Below are positions 1 through 7,421 of a DNA stretch of 12,202 nt, piece after piece. The notes below the pieces were generated by a model. The model saw nothing but the letters and a program-made list of their open reading frames with translations, did no database searches and was not told where the DNA came from. The position numbers and the translations under genes are program-made. Origin of the DNA: JAZLIL01 sp045617405 (lineage in GTDB: Bacteria; Bacillota; Clostridia; Lachnospirales; Lachnospiraceae); contig JAZLIL010000112.1 in assembly GCA_045617405.1 (NCBI GenBank), positions 1 to 12,202 of the forward strand. The letters are read 5' to 3'. Each line of letters starts with the position of its first letter. Position 1 is the stretch's first letter.

Positions 1-126
1 CGGAAACCAGCTAAATGGTTTCCCTGGCTGTTACGCATGCACCCGGCCTTTTGAATGTCTGGTGAGCTTTCGGCTGACTTTAGGATAGAAAGCGGGAATC
101 CTCGGTAATTCAATTACCGGCGTAGT
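1..126. other. Noncoding segment downstream of the CHR genes with inverted repeats
   Basis: No convincing gene is visible. Three inverted repeats stand out. The first is an 8-bp perfect stem at 2-9/16-23 with a 6-nt loop, at the window edge. The second is a 5-bp stem at 82-86/98-102. The third is an 8-bp dyad at 103-110/112-119 centred on one base. None is followed by a clear T tract on either strand inside the window. The edge hairpin could be a minus-strand terminator whose T tract lies beyond position 1, but that cannot be seen here. Confidence 0.4.
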
Positions 127-687
127 TCACAAGGCGTAGCCTATAATTCCGATGATCGCGGAGATTATTATTAGTCCTATTGGGGAGAGGGGCTTTTTTA
201 GTTTGGGGTTAATTCCAAAGTAAAAGATTGCTAAAAGTGCGGTAATGATCACGGCTCTGATACTTAATTGTGTGTACGCTGCTGTAAACAGGCTCTTTAT
301 GATCATGTAGGCGCCTGTACCGAGGATGATTCCGATCATTGCAGGCTTGAGGCCGCCAAGCGCTGCCTGAACGTATCTGTTTGAGATCACCTTTGACATC
401 AGCGCACTTATTAGGATGATAACAACAAACGACGGGAATACCACTCCGAATGTCGCTATCAGGGCGCCTAAAATGCCTGCCTGCTGAGTTCCGACATAGG
501 TCGCAAGGTTGATCATGATAGGTCCCGGAGTACTTTCGCTGACTGCGATCATGTAGGTAAGCATCTCATCGCTGATCCAGCCGTACGATATCACGACGTC
601 CCTCATAAGCGGGATCGCTGCATATGCTCCGCCAAACGCAAAGCATCCGACTTCTAAGAAACCAATAAGAAGCTCGAGGTAGATCAT
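127..687 (-). CDS. Chromate transporter family protein (short CHR, second gene of pair)
   Basis: This is a membrane protein of 186 residues from ATG at 687. A GTG one codon earlier, at 690, is also possible. ATG is preferred because an AGGTG ribosome binding site (699-695) lies 7 nt before it. It belongs to the CHR family (ChrA-related), whose characterised members export chromate. The visible family motifs are the glycine-rich FAFGGAYAA segment near residues 16-24 and the STPGP motif near residues 52-56, followed by several hydrophobic helices. The length is that of a short-chain, one-domain CHR protein, about half of a classical two-domain ChrA. The stop of the upstream CHR gene (689-687) overlaps this start, so the two are co-transcribed and probably translationally coupled. 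In Bacillus subtilis the homologous YwrB/YwrA pair is needed together for chromate resistance. A role here in chromate export is inferred from family only; the natural substrate in an anaerobe may differ. Confidence 0.85.
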   Translation of the reverse strand: MIYLELLIGFLEVGCFAFGGAYAAIPLMRDVVISYGWISDEMLTYMIAVSESTPGPIMINLATYVGTQQAGILGALIATFGVVFPSFVVIILISALMSKVISNRYVQAALGGLKPAMIGIILGTGAYMIIKSLFTAAYTQLSIRAVIITALLAIFYFGINPKLKKPLSPIGLIIISAIIGIIGYAL

Positions 688-1283
688 CACTTATCACCTG
701 CCTCTCTGCTGTTACCCGAAAGCTTTTCCTTAACTGTAAAGACTGCGAGAGTAACTGCACCAAATCCCAGCATAATGACAACAGATGAAATGCCAAGAGA
801 AAACATCGTAGAAAGGAATATCAGTAAAGCAGCGAGCACAATGATTACATAGGTCTGCTTCTTTGCTTTTCCTTTCTTTCTGATCTTTTTTATCATATTA
901 ACAGCTGCGTCAACTATCAGAAGCCCTACAGCAAGTTTGATGCCATTAAATGCATTTGCGACGATTTTTATCTCAAGGAAGTTTTCAAGGAAATTTGCAA
1001 TAATGTAGATAATAACAATTGAAGGCGTCAAAAGACCGAGAGTTGCAAAGACAGCCCCAATGATCCCCTTCTGCCTGTATCCTACAAAGGTTGCGCAGTT
1101 GACTGCAATAGGTCCCGGCGTCGACTCTGCGATCACTGTGATGTTCATCATGTCATCGTGGGTGATCCACTTCTTTTTTTCAACGCAGGTATCTGCAATG
1201 ATAGATATCATTGCGTATCCGCCGCCAAACGTAAACAGTCCGATCTTTGCAAATGCAATAAACAGGTCAAATAACAGCTTCAC
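687..1283 (-). CDS. Chromate transporter family protein (short CHR, first gene of pair)
   Basis: This 198-residue membrane protein of the CHR (ChrA) family is the promoter-proximal member of the pair. The start is GTG at 1283, with GGAGG at 1297-1293 and 9 nt spacing. The N-terminal motif FTFGGGYAM (residues 17-25) and STPGP (residues 54-58), followed by an N-x-ATFVG stretch, are the conserved CHR elements. Hydrophobic helices fill residues 80-190, interrupted by a lysine-rich loop near residues 130-142. It is similar to but distinct from its downstream partner (127-687), consistent with the two halves forming one heteromeric transporter in which each supplies one CHR domain, probably in opposite membrane orientation. 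The orientation is known for short CHR pairs and is not shown here. Chromate efflux is the family function; the substrate is unproven. Confidence 0.87.
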   Translation of the reverse strand: MKLLFDLFIAFAKIGLFTFGGGYAMISIIADTCVEKKKWITHDDMMNITVIAESTPGPIAVNCATFVGYRQKGIIGAVFATLGLLTPSIVIIYIIANFLENFLEIKIVANAFNGIKLAVGLLIVDAAVNMIKKIRKKGKAKKQTYVIIVLAALLIFLSTMFSLGISSVVIMLGFGAVTLAVFTVKEKLSGNSREAGDK

Positions 1284-1304
1284 TTTCCAATTCCTCCGTA
1301 AATA

Positions 1305-1333
1305 CTGTTACAGCCTTATGAACGCTTTGTCAA
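1305..1333 (-). promoter_or_regulatory. Candidate promoter for the CHR gene pair
   Basis: On the minus strand a perfect -35 TTGACA (1333-1328) is followed after 17 bp by TAACAG (1310-1305), a poor -10 match. The RBS and GTG start lie just downstream. The weak -10 may mean activator dependence or that I have misplaced it. Confidence 0.4.
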
Positions 1334-1358
1334 GTATAAACTCATATATATGTACTTA

Positions 1359-1374
1359 AAGTCTTGTGAGACTT
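1359..1374. promoter_or_regulatory. Inverted repeat in the divergent intergenic region
   Basis: A perfect 6-bp dyad AAGTCT-TGTG-AGACTT lies between the two divergent promoters. It is upstream of both -35 elements, where a regulator could control either side. Protein binding is not shown. Confidence 0.3.
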
Positions 1375-1393
1375 CGGTGAAATACAAAAAAGG

Positions 1394-1422
1394 TTGCATT
1401 TGCGACCTAAATGAAGTATAGT
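1394..1422 (+). promoter_or_regulatory. Candidate promoter for the ABC importer operon
   Basis: TTGCAT (1394-1399), a 17-bp spacer and TATAGT (1417-1422) lie about 50 bp upstream of the solute-binding protein start. The -10 is good and the -35 matches only in its first three bases. The -35 overlaps a near-palindrome (GGTTGC/GCGACC, 1392-1407), which could be an operator. The transcript would start with a small hairpin, GTTTTC/GAAAAC (1423-1439). Confidence 0.45.
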
Positions 1423-1473
1423 GTTTTCGTCGTGAAAACGACTAACTAAATAGTAAAGAGAGGAATCAGTCAG

Positions 1474-3036
1474 ATGAAACGAAAGTATTCATGGCTAATG
1501 CTTCTTGCTGTGGCTGTTATGGTCGCACTGTGCGGATGCGGAAGCACCGGTAAGGCAGGCGATACAAAACCGCAGGGAGGGGCAGTTGCGACTGAGGACA
1601 AGCTCGAAGCCGGGGGAAGCGTAGTTGTAGCGATCACTCAGGATTTTGACAGTCTTGACCCACACAAAGCAGTAGCGGCAGGAACTAAGGAAGTTTTATA
1701 CAACATCTTTGAAGGTCTTATTAAAGTCGATACAGACGGAAGTCTCGTTCCGGCCGTTGCCGAAAGCTGCGATATTTCAGAGGATGGAATGCTTTACTCG
1801 TTTGCACTTCGCAAAGGGGTTAAGTTCCACAACGGCAAAGAGGTAACTGCGAAGGACGTAATCTATTCTTTCAACCGCTGCGCAAACCGCCTCGACAATC
1901 CGGATCCCGAGATCCCCGTTATCAAGGAGCTTGAAAACATTGAGAGCGTCGAAGAGACGGAGAACGGCGTGGCATTCAGGCTTGTAAGCCCCAATACGGA
2001 GCTTCTGGCAAAATTCAATTTCGCGATAATTCCCGAGGGATATGAAGAGCAGGCCTCACATCCTGTCGGATGCGGACCTTTTAAGTTCGAGTCATATACA
2101 CCTGGTGTTGAGATAGTTCTCGCAAAGAATCCCGATTACCGAAATCCCGAAGAGCCTAAGCTTGACAAGGTTACATTCAAGATCTTTGCAAGCTCTGATG
2201 CTGCGTTCATGGATCTTGTCGCAGGAAGTGTAGACATCCTTCCATATCTCTCAGAGGAGCATACAGCCCTTGCACAGGAGAATAATATCGATGTTCTGAC
2301 TTCACCCATGAACATGATCCAGGCGCTCTTTATAAATAACAGTGTTGCACCGTTTGACAACGTTAAGGTAAGGCAGGCGTTAAACTATGCTGTCGACCGT
2401 GAAACGATCGTGCAGATGCAGCTTGGCGGTGACGGAAGCGTCACTAAGACCGGTATGTTCTCAAGCTTTGAGAGGTACTACAACAAGGATACTGAATCAG
2501 CATATCCTTACGATGTCGAAAAGGCAAAGGCACTTCTTGCAGAGGCCGGTTATCCTGACGGATTCGAGTTTACGATAAAGGTACCTTCATCGTATCTGTT
2601 CCACGTTGACACGGCACAGATTCTTGTTGAGCAGTTTAAGGCGATCGGAGTAACAGCGAAGATCGAGCTTATCGAGTGGGCAAGCTGGCTGAGTGATGTC
2701 TATGCCGGCAAGGACTTTGAGGCAACAGTTATCGGCCTTGACGGACAGATCAATCCGAGCGACATCTTCAGATTCTATCCCACAGGCTATCCGAAGAACT
2801 TTATCAACTACTCTAATCCTGCTTTTGATGAGGCCTACTTTGAGGGCTTCAATGCCGTTGACGATGATGTAAAGGTCGAGGCTTACGGCAGGGCACAGCA
2901 GATCCTTACGGACGATGCAGCATCAGTCTTTATCCAGACTCCTGTCTTAAGAGTTGCGATCTCTAAGAAGCTGGCAGGCTACAGACTGTACCCCATCTAC
3001 GTTCAGGACATGGCGGGCGTCTATTTCACGAAGTAA
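1474..3036 (+). CDS. ABC importer solute-binding lipoprotein, family 5 (peptide/nickel type)
   Basis: This is an extracytoplasmic solute-binding protein of 520 residues that would capture the substrate and deliver it to the permeases encoded just downstream. The N terminus is a lipoprotein signal: positive residues (MKRK), a hydrophobic stretch, then a lipobox LCGC with Cys22 as the lipidation site. A short low-complexity spacer follows. The family 5 (SBP_bac_5) body has the FDSLDPH segment, an NIFEGL motif and the diagnostic HNGKEVTAKDVIYSF stretch around residues 120-135. The length is normal for DppA/OppA-type proteins. The start is supported by GAGAGGA at 1458-1464 with 9 nt spacing. The permease gene begins 3 nt after the stop. 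Oligopeptides or dipeptides are the commonest ligands of this family, but nickel, glutathione, sugars and others occur, so the substrate is undetermined. Confidence 0.93.
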   Translation: MKRKYSWLMLLAVAVMVALCGCGSTGKAGDTKPQGGAVATEDKLEAGGSVVVAITQDFDSLDPHKAVAAGTKEVLYNIFEGLIKVDTDGSLVPAVAESCDISEDGMLYSFALRKGVKFHNGKEVTAKDVIYSFNRCANRLDNPDPEIPVIKELENIESVEETENGVAFRLVSPNTELLAKFNFAIIPEGYEEQASHPVGCGPFKFESYTPGVEIVLAKNPDYRNPEEPKLDKVTFKIFASSDAAFMDLVAGSVDILPYLSEEHTALAQENNIDVLTSPMNMIQALFINNSVAPFDNVKVRQALNYAVDRETIVQMQLGGDGSVTKTGMFSSFERYYNKDTESAYPYDVEKAKALLAEAGYPDGFEFTIKVPSSYLFHVDTAQILVEQFKAIGVTAKIELIEWASWLSDVYAGKDFEATVIGLDGQINPSDIFRFYPTGYPKNFINYSNPAFDEAYFEGFNAVDDDVKVEAYGRAQQILTDDAASVFIQTPVLRVAISKKLAGYRLYPIYVQDMAGVYFTK

Positions 3037-3039
3037 CAT

Positions 3040-3975
3040 ATGTCATATTTTATAAAGAAAATTCTGGCACTTATACTGACACTGTTTCTGGCGGCAACTG
3101 TTACATTTTTCCTGTTTCAGGTGCTGCCCGGGGACAGTGCGCTCTCAAAGCTTGGTACAAGTGCCACAGAGGAATCTGTTGAGGCATTGCGGAAGGCATA
3201 CGGTCTCGACAGGAGTCTTCCTGAACAGTTTTTTTCATGGCTTTCGGGCGCAGTACGCGGAGATTTCGGCAATTCGATGCAGTATGGCGTGAGTGTCGGT
3301 TCACTCATGTCAGGCAGGCTTGTCACTACGCTTACGCTCGCTGCCATGTCTTTTTTTATCATCATTATTGTCTCATTTCCTCTTGGCATAATTGCGGCCG
3401 GACGGCCGGGAGGCGTTGTGGACAGCGTTATCTTTGCAATGTCCCAGTTCTTTATGGCGATCCCTTCGTTCTTTCTCGGAATGCTTCTGACACTCGTCTT
3501 TGGCATCATCTTAAAGTGGTTTACGCCCGGAAATTTCGTCGACTATTCGGCAGATCCTGCGGGTTTTATCAGGGCACTTGTTTTCCCTGCCATTTCGATA
3601 GCGATCCCGAAAATCGCCATGACTGTCAAGTATCTTAGAAATTCAATCCTTCGCGAAAAGCAGCTCGATTACTGCCGGACAGCGCGGTCGAAGGGAGCAG
3701 GAAAGAAGACGGTGATGCTCGAGCATGTTCTTAAGAATGCACTTATCCCTGTGATCACCTTCCTCGGTCTTATCCTTTCAGAGATAGTAGCGGGAAGCAT
3801 TATTGTCGAGCAGGTGTTTAATATCCCCGGTGTTGGAAGAATGCTCGTGACGGCGATCCAAAACAGGGATCTTCCTGTTGTCCAGGCAGGCGTTCTCTAC
3901 GTTGCGGCTACTGTCATCCTGATATCGTATCTGGCTGACATGCTCTACAAGATCGTCGACCCGAGGGTCAGCTGA
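3040..3975 (+). CDS. ABC importer permease, DppB/OppB-like
   Basis: This 311-residue inner-membrane permease forms one half of the translocation pore. An N-terminal transmembrane helix (about residues 5-25) ends in the LPGD motif typical of DppB proteins. It is followed by an external segment with RGDFGNSMQ and then five or so further helices. The cytoplasmic EAA loop that docks on the ATPase runs about residues 211-238 (YCRTARSKGAGKK, then NALIPV). The C terminus ends in DPRVS, the usual DppB-family ending. The start codon lies 3 nt after the solute-binding protein stop, and I see no strong Shine-Dalgarno before it, so it probably relies on translational coupling. Its partner pore subunit is the N-terminal domain of the fused protein that follows. 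Confidence 0.94.
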   Translation: MSYFIKKILALILTLFLAATVTFFLFQVLPGDSALSKLGTSATEESVEALRKAYGLDRSLPEQFFSWLSGAVRGDFGNSMQYGVSVGSLMSGRLVTTLTLAAMSFFIIIIVSFPLGIIAAGRPGGVVDSVIFAMSQFFMAIPSFFLGMLLTLVFGIILKWFTPGNFVDYSADPAGFIRALVFPAISIAIPKIAMTVKYLRNSILREKQLDYCRTARSKGAGKKTVMLEHVLKNALIPVITFLGLILSEIVAGSIIVEQVFNIPGVGRMLVTAIQNRDLPVVQAGVLYVAATVILISYLADMLYKIVDPRVS

Positions 3976-4027
3976 CCGTGAAAAAGCAGGTAATGATACA
4001 GTGGTGCAAAAAAGAAGGTAAGCGGAA

Positions 4028-6646
4028 ATGAAACTGACAAAGAACCGTAATTTCATTATCGGTGCCGTGCTGACGGCCATCATGCTCCTCCCCGTTGTGG
4101 TGGGGCTTATCCGGCTGCCTTACGAGCCCGATGCGATGAATCCGCTTCTTAGAAATGCAGGACCTTCCATGGCACACCTTTTCGGATGCGACAATTTTGG
4201 AAGAGACATCTTCACGCGTGTGATAGAAGGAGCGAAGTCAACATTCCTTATTGCCGTAAGCACTGTTGTCTTCGGTACAGTGATTGGCAGTCTTGTAGGA
4301 GCCTTGACCGGTTACTTCGGGGGGATCGTCGACAGCGTTCTTATGAGGATCAATGACACGCTCGCATCATTTCCGGCTGTCTTTATCGCTCTCATCACCG
4401 TGTCGGTTCTCGGCAAGGGCAGGCTCAACACGATCATTGCACTTGGAATCTCTTTCATCCCGAGCTTTGCGAGGATAATGAGGGGAGAGTTCATGAGGCT
4501 TTCCGACAGCGACTATGTCAAAAATGCGAGACTTCTCGGCGCCTCTGATCTTCGCATCATGTTTGTTCACATCTTCCCGAACACGCTCGGCTCGCTGGTG
4601 CCGACAATGCTTATAGGATTTAACAATGCGGTTCTCGCTGAGGCGGGGCTTGGCTATCTGGGACTTGGTGTCCAGCCGCCCGCATCAAGCCTTGGCAGAA
4701 TGCTTTCGGAAGCACAGCCGTATCTTCTCAGGTCGCCCTGGTATGCTGTCGGAACGGGCCTTTATATCATTCTTACTGTGCTTGGCGTCACTCTGATCGG
4801 CGAGAGCCTCGGTGTGTCCTACGTTACGCCTGCCATGACGAAGAAAAGGCGAAGTAATGCTTACTCTGAAGGAGACGAGGATAAAATTGACGGAGAAAAG
4901 ACCGTGATTTCGGGAACGGAAAGTGAAAACGGGGCGGAAGCGATCGCGGAGGTCAGCCGCAGGCAGAGCAGCGTCGTGCACGATATCGATTCTCACGATC
5001 TGCTGCGTGTACGTAATCTCCATGTTTCCTATCACGATGCAGATGGTACAAACGAGGCCCTTCATGGACTCTATTTCACGCTGCGCCGCGGTGAGATACT
5101 CGGGATCGTCGGCGAGTCGGGTTCGGGAAAGAGCCTGACGGTCTACACTGTAATGGGCCTCATGAAGGAAAATGCCGAGATCACGACGGGAAGCATCAGC
5201 TTTGACGGATGTGAACTCACGGCCATTTCTGACGAGGAATATGAAAAGCTCCGCGGCAGTGAGATGTCGATAATCTTCCAGGAACCCATGAGTGCACTGA
5301 ATCCCGTAAAGACGATCGGATGGCAGCTTGAGGAAGCGATAAGGCTGCACGATCCTTTGGTAAGCGCAAAGGATAGAAAGAGCCGTGCGATAGAGGCACT
5401 CGCTGAAACTGAGCTCGATGACCCGGAGGAAGTATACAGTGAGTATCCTCATCAGCTTTCAGGCGGAATGCGCCAGAGGGTTCTCATTGCCATGGCCATG
5501 ATCAACAGGCCGAAGCTTCTCATTGCCGATGAGCCGACAACCGCACTTGATGCTGCCATTCAGGCAGGAATCTTAAGCATGATCGGACGCCTTGCCGCAA
5601 AGAACCAGACAGCCGTGATACTTGTCTCACATGATCTTTCCGTTATCAGATCGATCTGCTCAAACATCCTCGTGATGCTCGACGGGAACATCGTCGAAAA
5701 GGGCAACACGGCGATGATCTTTGAGAATCCGAGACATGATTATACAAGAAAGCTCCTGACGGCGGCAAACATCTTCCATTCAGTGAAGAATGATTTTTCA
5801 GTCCTTGAGGACAGGGGCGGGACGCATGAGGATAATACAGTAAGTGCGATCGGTAAAGATGCGGGGGAGGATGCCGGAAGTGAGAATTCTCAGGTCATCC
5901 TTTCCACGAAGAGTCTGAACATATTCTACAATGACAGGCGTGAGGGATTCTTTGGAAAGAAGATCACCGAACAGGTTTGCTTTGACATCGATATGGAGCT
6001 TCGCCGCGGAGAGATTCTCGGAATCGTCGGTGAGAGCGGAAGCGGAAAGTCAAGCCTTGTAAAGTGCATCGCAGGCCTCAATCGGAATTTCACAGGAAAG
6101 CTCAATGTTCCTCAGAAAAAACCTGCCATGGTATTCCAGGATCCTTACGGCAGTCTGAATCCCATGATGAATGTGGGGAGGCTCATCAAAGAAGCCATCA
6201 GGCTTTCAGGCAGTGATGATCTTTCTGAGGATGAGATCGTTTCAAAAATGCTTGAAAGAGTTGAACTGTCACCTGATATTGCCAACAGGAGGACACGTGA
6301 TCTTTCCGGAGGACAGAGGCAGAGAGTCGCCATTGCGATGGCACTTGCAGCGAAGCGTGAGTACTGCATTCTCGATGAACCCGTGTCATCACTTGATGTC
6401 ACTGTTGCAGAGCAGATCACGGATCTTCTCGTAAGACTTCGAGAGGAGACAGGCCTTTCATATCTCTTCATTTCACATGACATCGAGCTTGTGGGAAGAA
6501 TATGTGACAGAGTCATTGTACTGAAGGACGGGAGGATCGTTGAACAGGGAAAGACTTCGTGTGTATTTGGCAATCCGAAGAGTGATTACACCGATTACCT
6601 GATAAAATGTTCAGTACTTCCTAATTACAGGCAGAAAAGCTCCTGA
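4028..6646 (+). CDS. Fused ABC importer protein: DppC-like permease plus two ATPase domains
   Basis: One 872-residue reading frame carries three parts normally encoded by separate genes. Residues 1-275 are a DppC/OppC-type permease: an N-terminal helix, FGCDNFGRDIF, five further helices, an EAA loop near 163-190, and GLGYLGLGVQPP. An acidic linker of about 50 residues follows. Residues 325-590 form ATPase domain 1: Walker A GESGSGKS 362-369, Q-loop Gln418, signature LSGGMRQR 477-484, Walker B Asp501-Glu502, H-loop His535. After a second acidic linker, residues 623-872 form ATPase domain 2: Walker A 668-675, Gln704, LSGGQRQR 759-766, Asp783-Glu784, His817. All catalytic motifs look intact in both ATPases. 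The permease lost the usual DPRLR-type tail and continues through KKRR into the linker. The start at 4028 is fixed by an in-frame stop at 4019-4021 and has AAGG 9 nt before it. With the two genes upstream it makes a complete importer. The three-part fusion is unusual for this family. Confidence 0.93.
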   Translation: MKLTKNRNFIIGAVLTAIMLLPVVVGLIRLPYEPDAMNPLLRNAGPSMAHLFGCDNFGRDIFTRVIEGAKSTFLIAVSTVVFGTVIGSLVGALTGYFGGIVDSVLMRINDTLASFPAVFIALITVSVLGKGRLNTIIALGISFIPSFARIMRGEFMRLSDSDYVKNARLLGASDLRIMFVHIFPNTLGSLVPTMLIGFNNAVLAEAGLGYLGLGVQPPASSLGRMLSEAQPYLLRSPWYAVGTGLYIILTVLGVTLIGESLGVSYVTPAMTKKRRSNAYSEGDEDKIDGEKTVISGTESENGAEAIAEVSRRQSSVVHDIDSHDLLRVRNLHVSYHDADGTNEALHGLYFTLRRGEILGIVGESGSGKSLTVYTVMGLMKENAEITTGSISFDGCELTAISDEEYEKLRGSEMSIIFQEPMSALNPVKTIGWQLEEAIRLHDPLVSAKDRKSRAIEALAETELDDPEEVYSEYPHQLSGGMRQRVLIAMAMINRPKLLIADEPTTALDAAIQAGILSMIGRLAAKNQTAVILVSHDLSVIRSICSNILVMLDGNIVEKGNTAMIFENPRHDYTRKLLTAANIFHSVKNDFSVLEDRGGTHEDNTVSAIGKDAGEDAGSENSQVILSTKSLNIFYNDRREGFFGKKITEQVCFDIDMELRRGEILGIVGESGSGKSSLVKCIAGLNRNFTGKLNVPQKKPAMVFQDPYGSLNPMMNVGRLIKEAIRLSGSDDLSEDEIVSKMLERVELSPDIANRRTRDLSGGQRQRVAIAMALAAKREYCILDEPVSSLDVTVAEQITDLLVRLREETGLSYLFISHDIELVGRICDRVIVLKDGRIVEQGKTSCVFGNPKSDYTDYLIKCSVLPNYRQKSS

Positions 6647-6673
6647 TATGACTGGATTTTGCAAATAAAGTGC

Positions 6674-6702
6674 TTGACAAATGAACATTCAGGTGTGATA
6701 AT
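6674..6702 (+). promoter_or_regulatory. Strong promoter of the infC operon
   Basis: A perfect -35 TTGACA (6674-6679), a 17-bp spacer, and -10 GATAAT (6697-6702) preceded by an extended -10 TGT (6694-6696). It begins only 27 bp after the stop codon of the ABC importer operon. Transcription should start near 6709. Confidence 0.85.
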
Positions 6703-6816
6703 ACTCATGTTGCGTTAGGCGCAACGGACAGCAAGCAGAGTATCCACTCTCACCCCCGGCATGCAAGAGGCATTGTGAAAGGGTTCAAAAGATTATGGCG
6801 CGTTATGCGTTCGTTT

Positions 6817-6846
6817 GTGTGGATAGCTTGTCTATCCACACTTTTT
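6817..6846 (+). terminator. Attenuator terminator before infC
   Basis: A perfect 10-bp stem (6817-6826/6832-6841, GTGTGGATAG/CTATCCACAC) with a 5-nt loop is followed directly by TTTTT (6842-6846). It sits 17 nt upstream of the infC ribosome binding site, so it must be bypassed for the operon to be expressed. It is also the first terminator downstream of the ABC importer operon. Confidence 0.88.
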
Positions 6847-6863
6847 ATTATTTTATATGCATC

Positions 6864-6870
6864 GGAGGTG
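6864..6870 (+). promoter_or_regulatory. infC ribosome binding site that decides an AUU start
   Basis: GGAGGTG ends 7 nt before ATT at 6878-6880, ideal spacing. The first in-frame ATG (6890) is 19 nt away, too far for this site. Confidence 0.85.
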
Positions 6871-6877
6871 TTAAACT

Positions 6878-7384
6878 ATTAGCGAGTTAATGATTAATGA
6901 ACAGATCAGAGATAAGGAGATCAGACTGATCGGTCCTGATGGGGAGCAGCTTGGGATTATGTCCGCAAAGGATGCCCAGAAGCTTGCGGAAGAAGCTGAA
7001 CTTGATCTTGTAAAGATCGCTCCGACGGCGAAGCCGCCTGTCTGCAGAATCGTTGATTACGGTAAGTACAAGTATGAGCTTACACGTAAGGAAAAAGATG
7101 CCAAGAAACGTCAGAAGGTTACGCAGGTTAAGGAAGTCCAGTTATCGCCAAACATCGATATCAACGATCTTAACACTAAGGCCGCTAATGCACGTAAGTT
7201 TCTCACCAAAGGTGACAGAGTCAAGGTTATGGTCAAGTTCCGAGGTCGTGAGATGGCTCACACAGCAAACGGAAAGGCAATCCTCGATGATTTTTATAAG
7301 ATTGTTGAAGATGTTGCCAACATTGACAAGCCCGCAAAGCTTGAGGGACGTAACATGACAATGTTCCTTTCCGAAAAGAAATAA
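6878..7384 (+). CDS. infC: Translation initiation factor IF-3 (AUU start)
   Basis: IF-3 binds the 30S subunit, blocks premature 50S joining and enforces correct start-codon choice. From ATT at 6878 the protein is 168 residues, beginning (M)SELMINEQIRDKEIRLIG, the usual clostridial IF-3 N terminus. The N-terminal domain includes the family signature RIVDYGKYKY near residues 55-64. A lysine-rich linker helix follows, then the C-terminal domain with KVMVKFRGREMAHT near 115-128. An annotation starting at ATG 6890 would drop four conserved residues and misplace the Shine-Dalgarno site. IF-3 discriminates against AUU, so an AUU start makes infC translation self-limiting; this is known in E. coli and fits here. 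It is first gene of infC-rpmI-rplT, 37 nt before rpmI. Confidence 0.96.
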   Translation: MSELMINEQIRDKEIRLIGPDGEQLGIMSAKDAQKLAEEAELDLVKIAPTAKPPVCRIVDYGKYKYELTRKEKDAKKRQKVTQVKEVQLSPNIDINDLNTKAANARKFLTKGDRVKVMVKFRGREMAHTANGKAILDDFYKIVEDVANIDKPAKLEGRNMTMFLSEKK

Positions 7385-7421
7385 ATAATAATAGGTCAGT
7401 TATCATAAGGAGGATTAGAAA

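Larger units (their letters stand above)
6709..6877 (+). promoter_or_regulatory. infC operon leader, L20-type autoregulatory attenuator
   Basis: This untranslated leader precedes infC-rpmI-rplT. It begins with a 6-bp hairpin (6709-6714/6720-6725), then a hairpin AGAGT/ACTCT (6737-6741/6746-6750), a segment containing GGGTTCAAAAGATTATGG (6781-6798) that I recognise from L20 leaders, and a terminator hairpin (6817-6841). In B. subtilis ribosomal protein L20 binds this leader and promotes premature termination. The sequence shows a plausible switch. TATCCAC at 6741-6747 is identical to part of the terminator's 3' strand and can pair with GTGGATA (6819-6825), which would block the terminator. L20 control is inferred from the family. 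Confidence 0.82.

Noticed and set aside
4838..4862. TAATG stop-start relic at the permease-ATPase junction, suggesting two genes
   Set aside because: The TAATG is in another frame, and a frame opened at that ATG stops after 16 codons, so it does not lead into the ATPase domain.
4685..5452. Long 255-codon minus-strand frame opposite the fusion gene
   Set aside because: It is antisense to well-conserved permease and ATPase motifs, with no recognisable domain or ribosome binding site; it is a shadow of the plus-strand gene.
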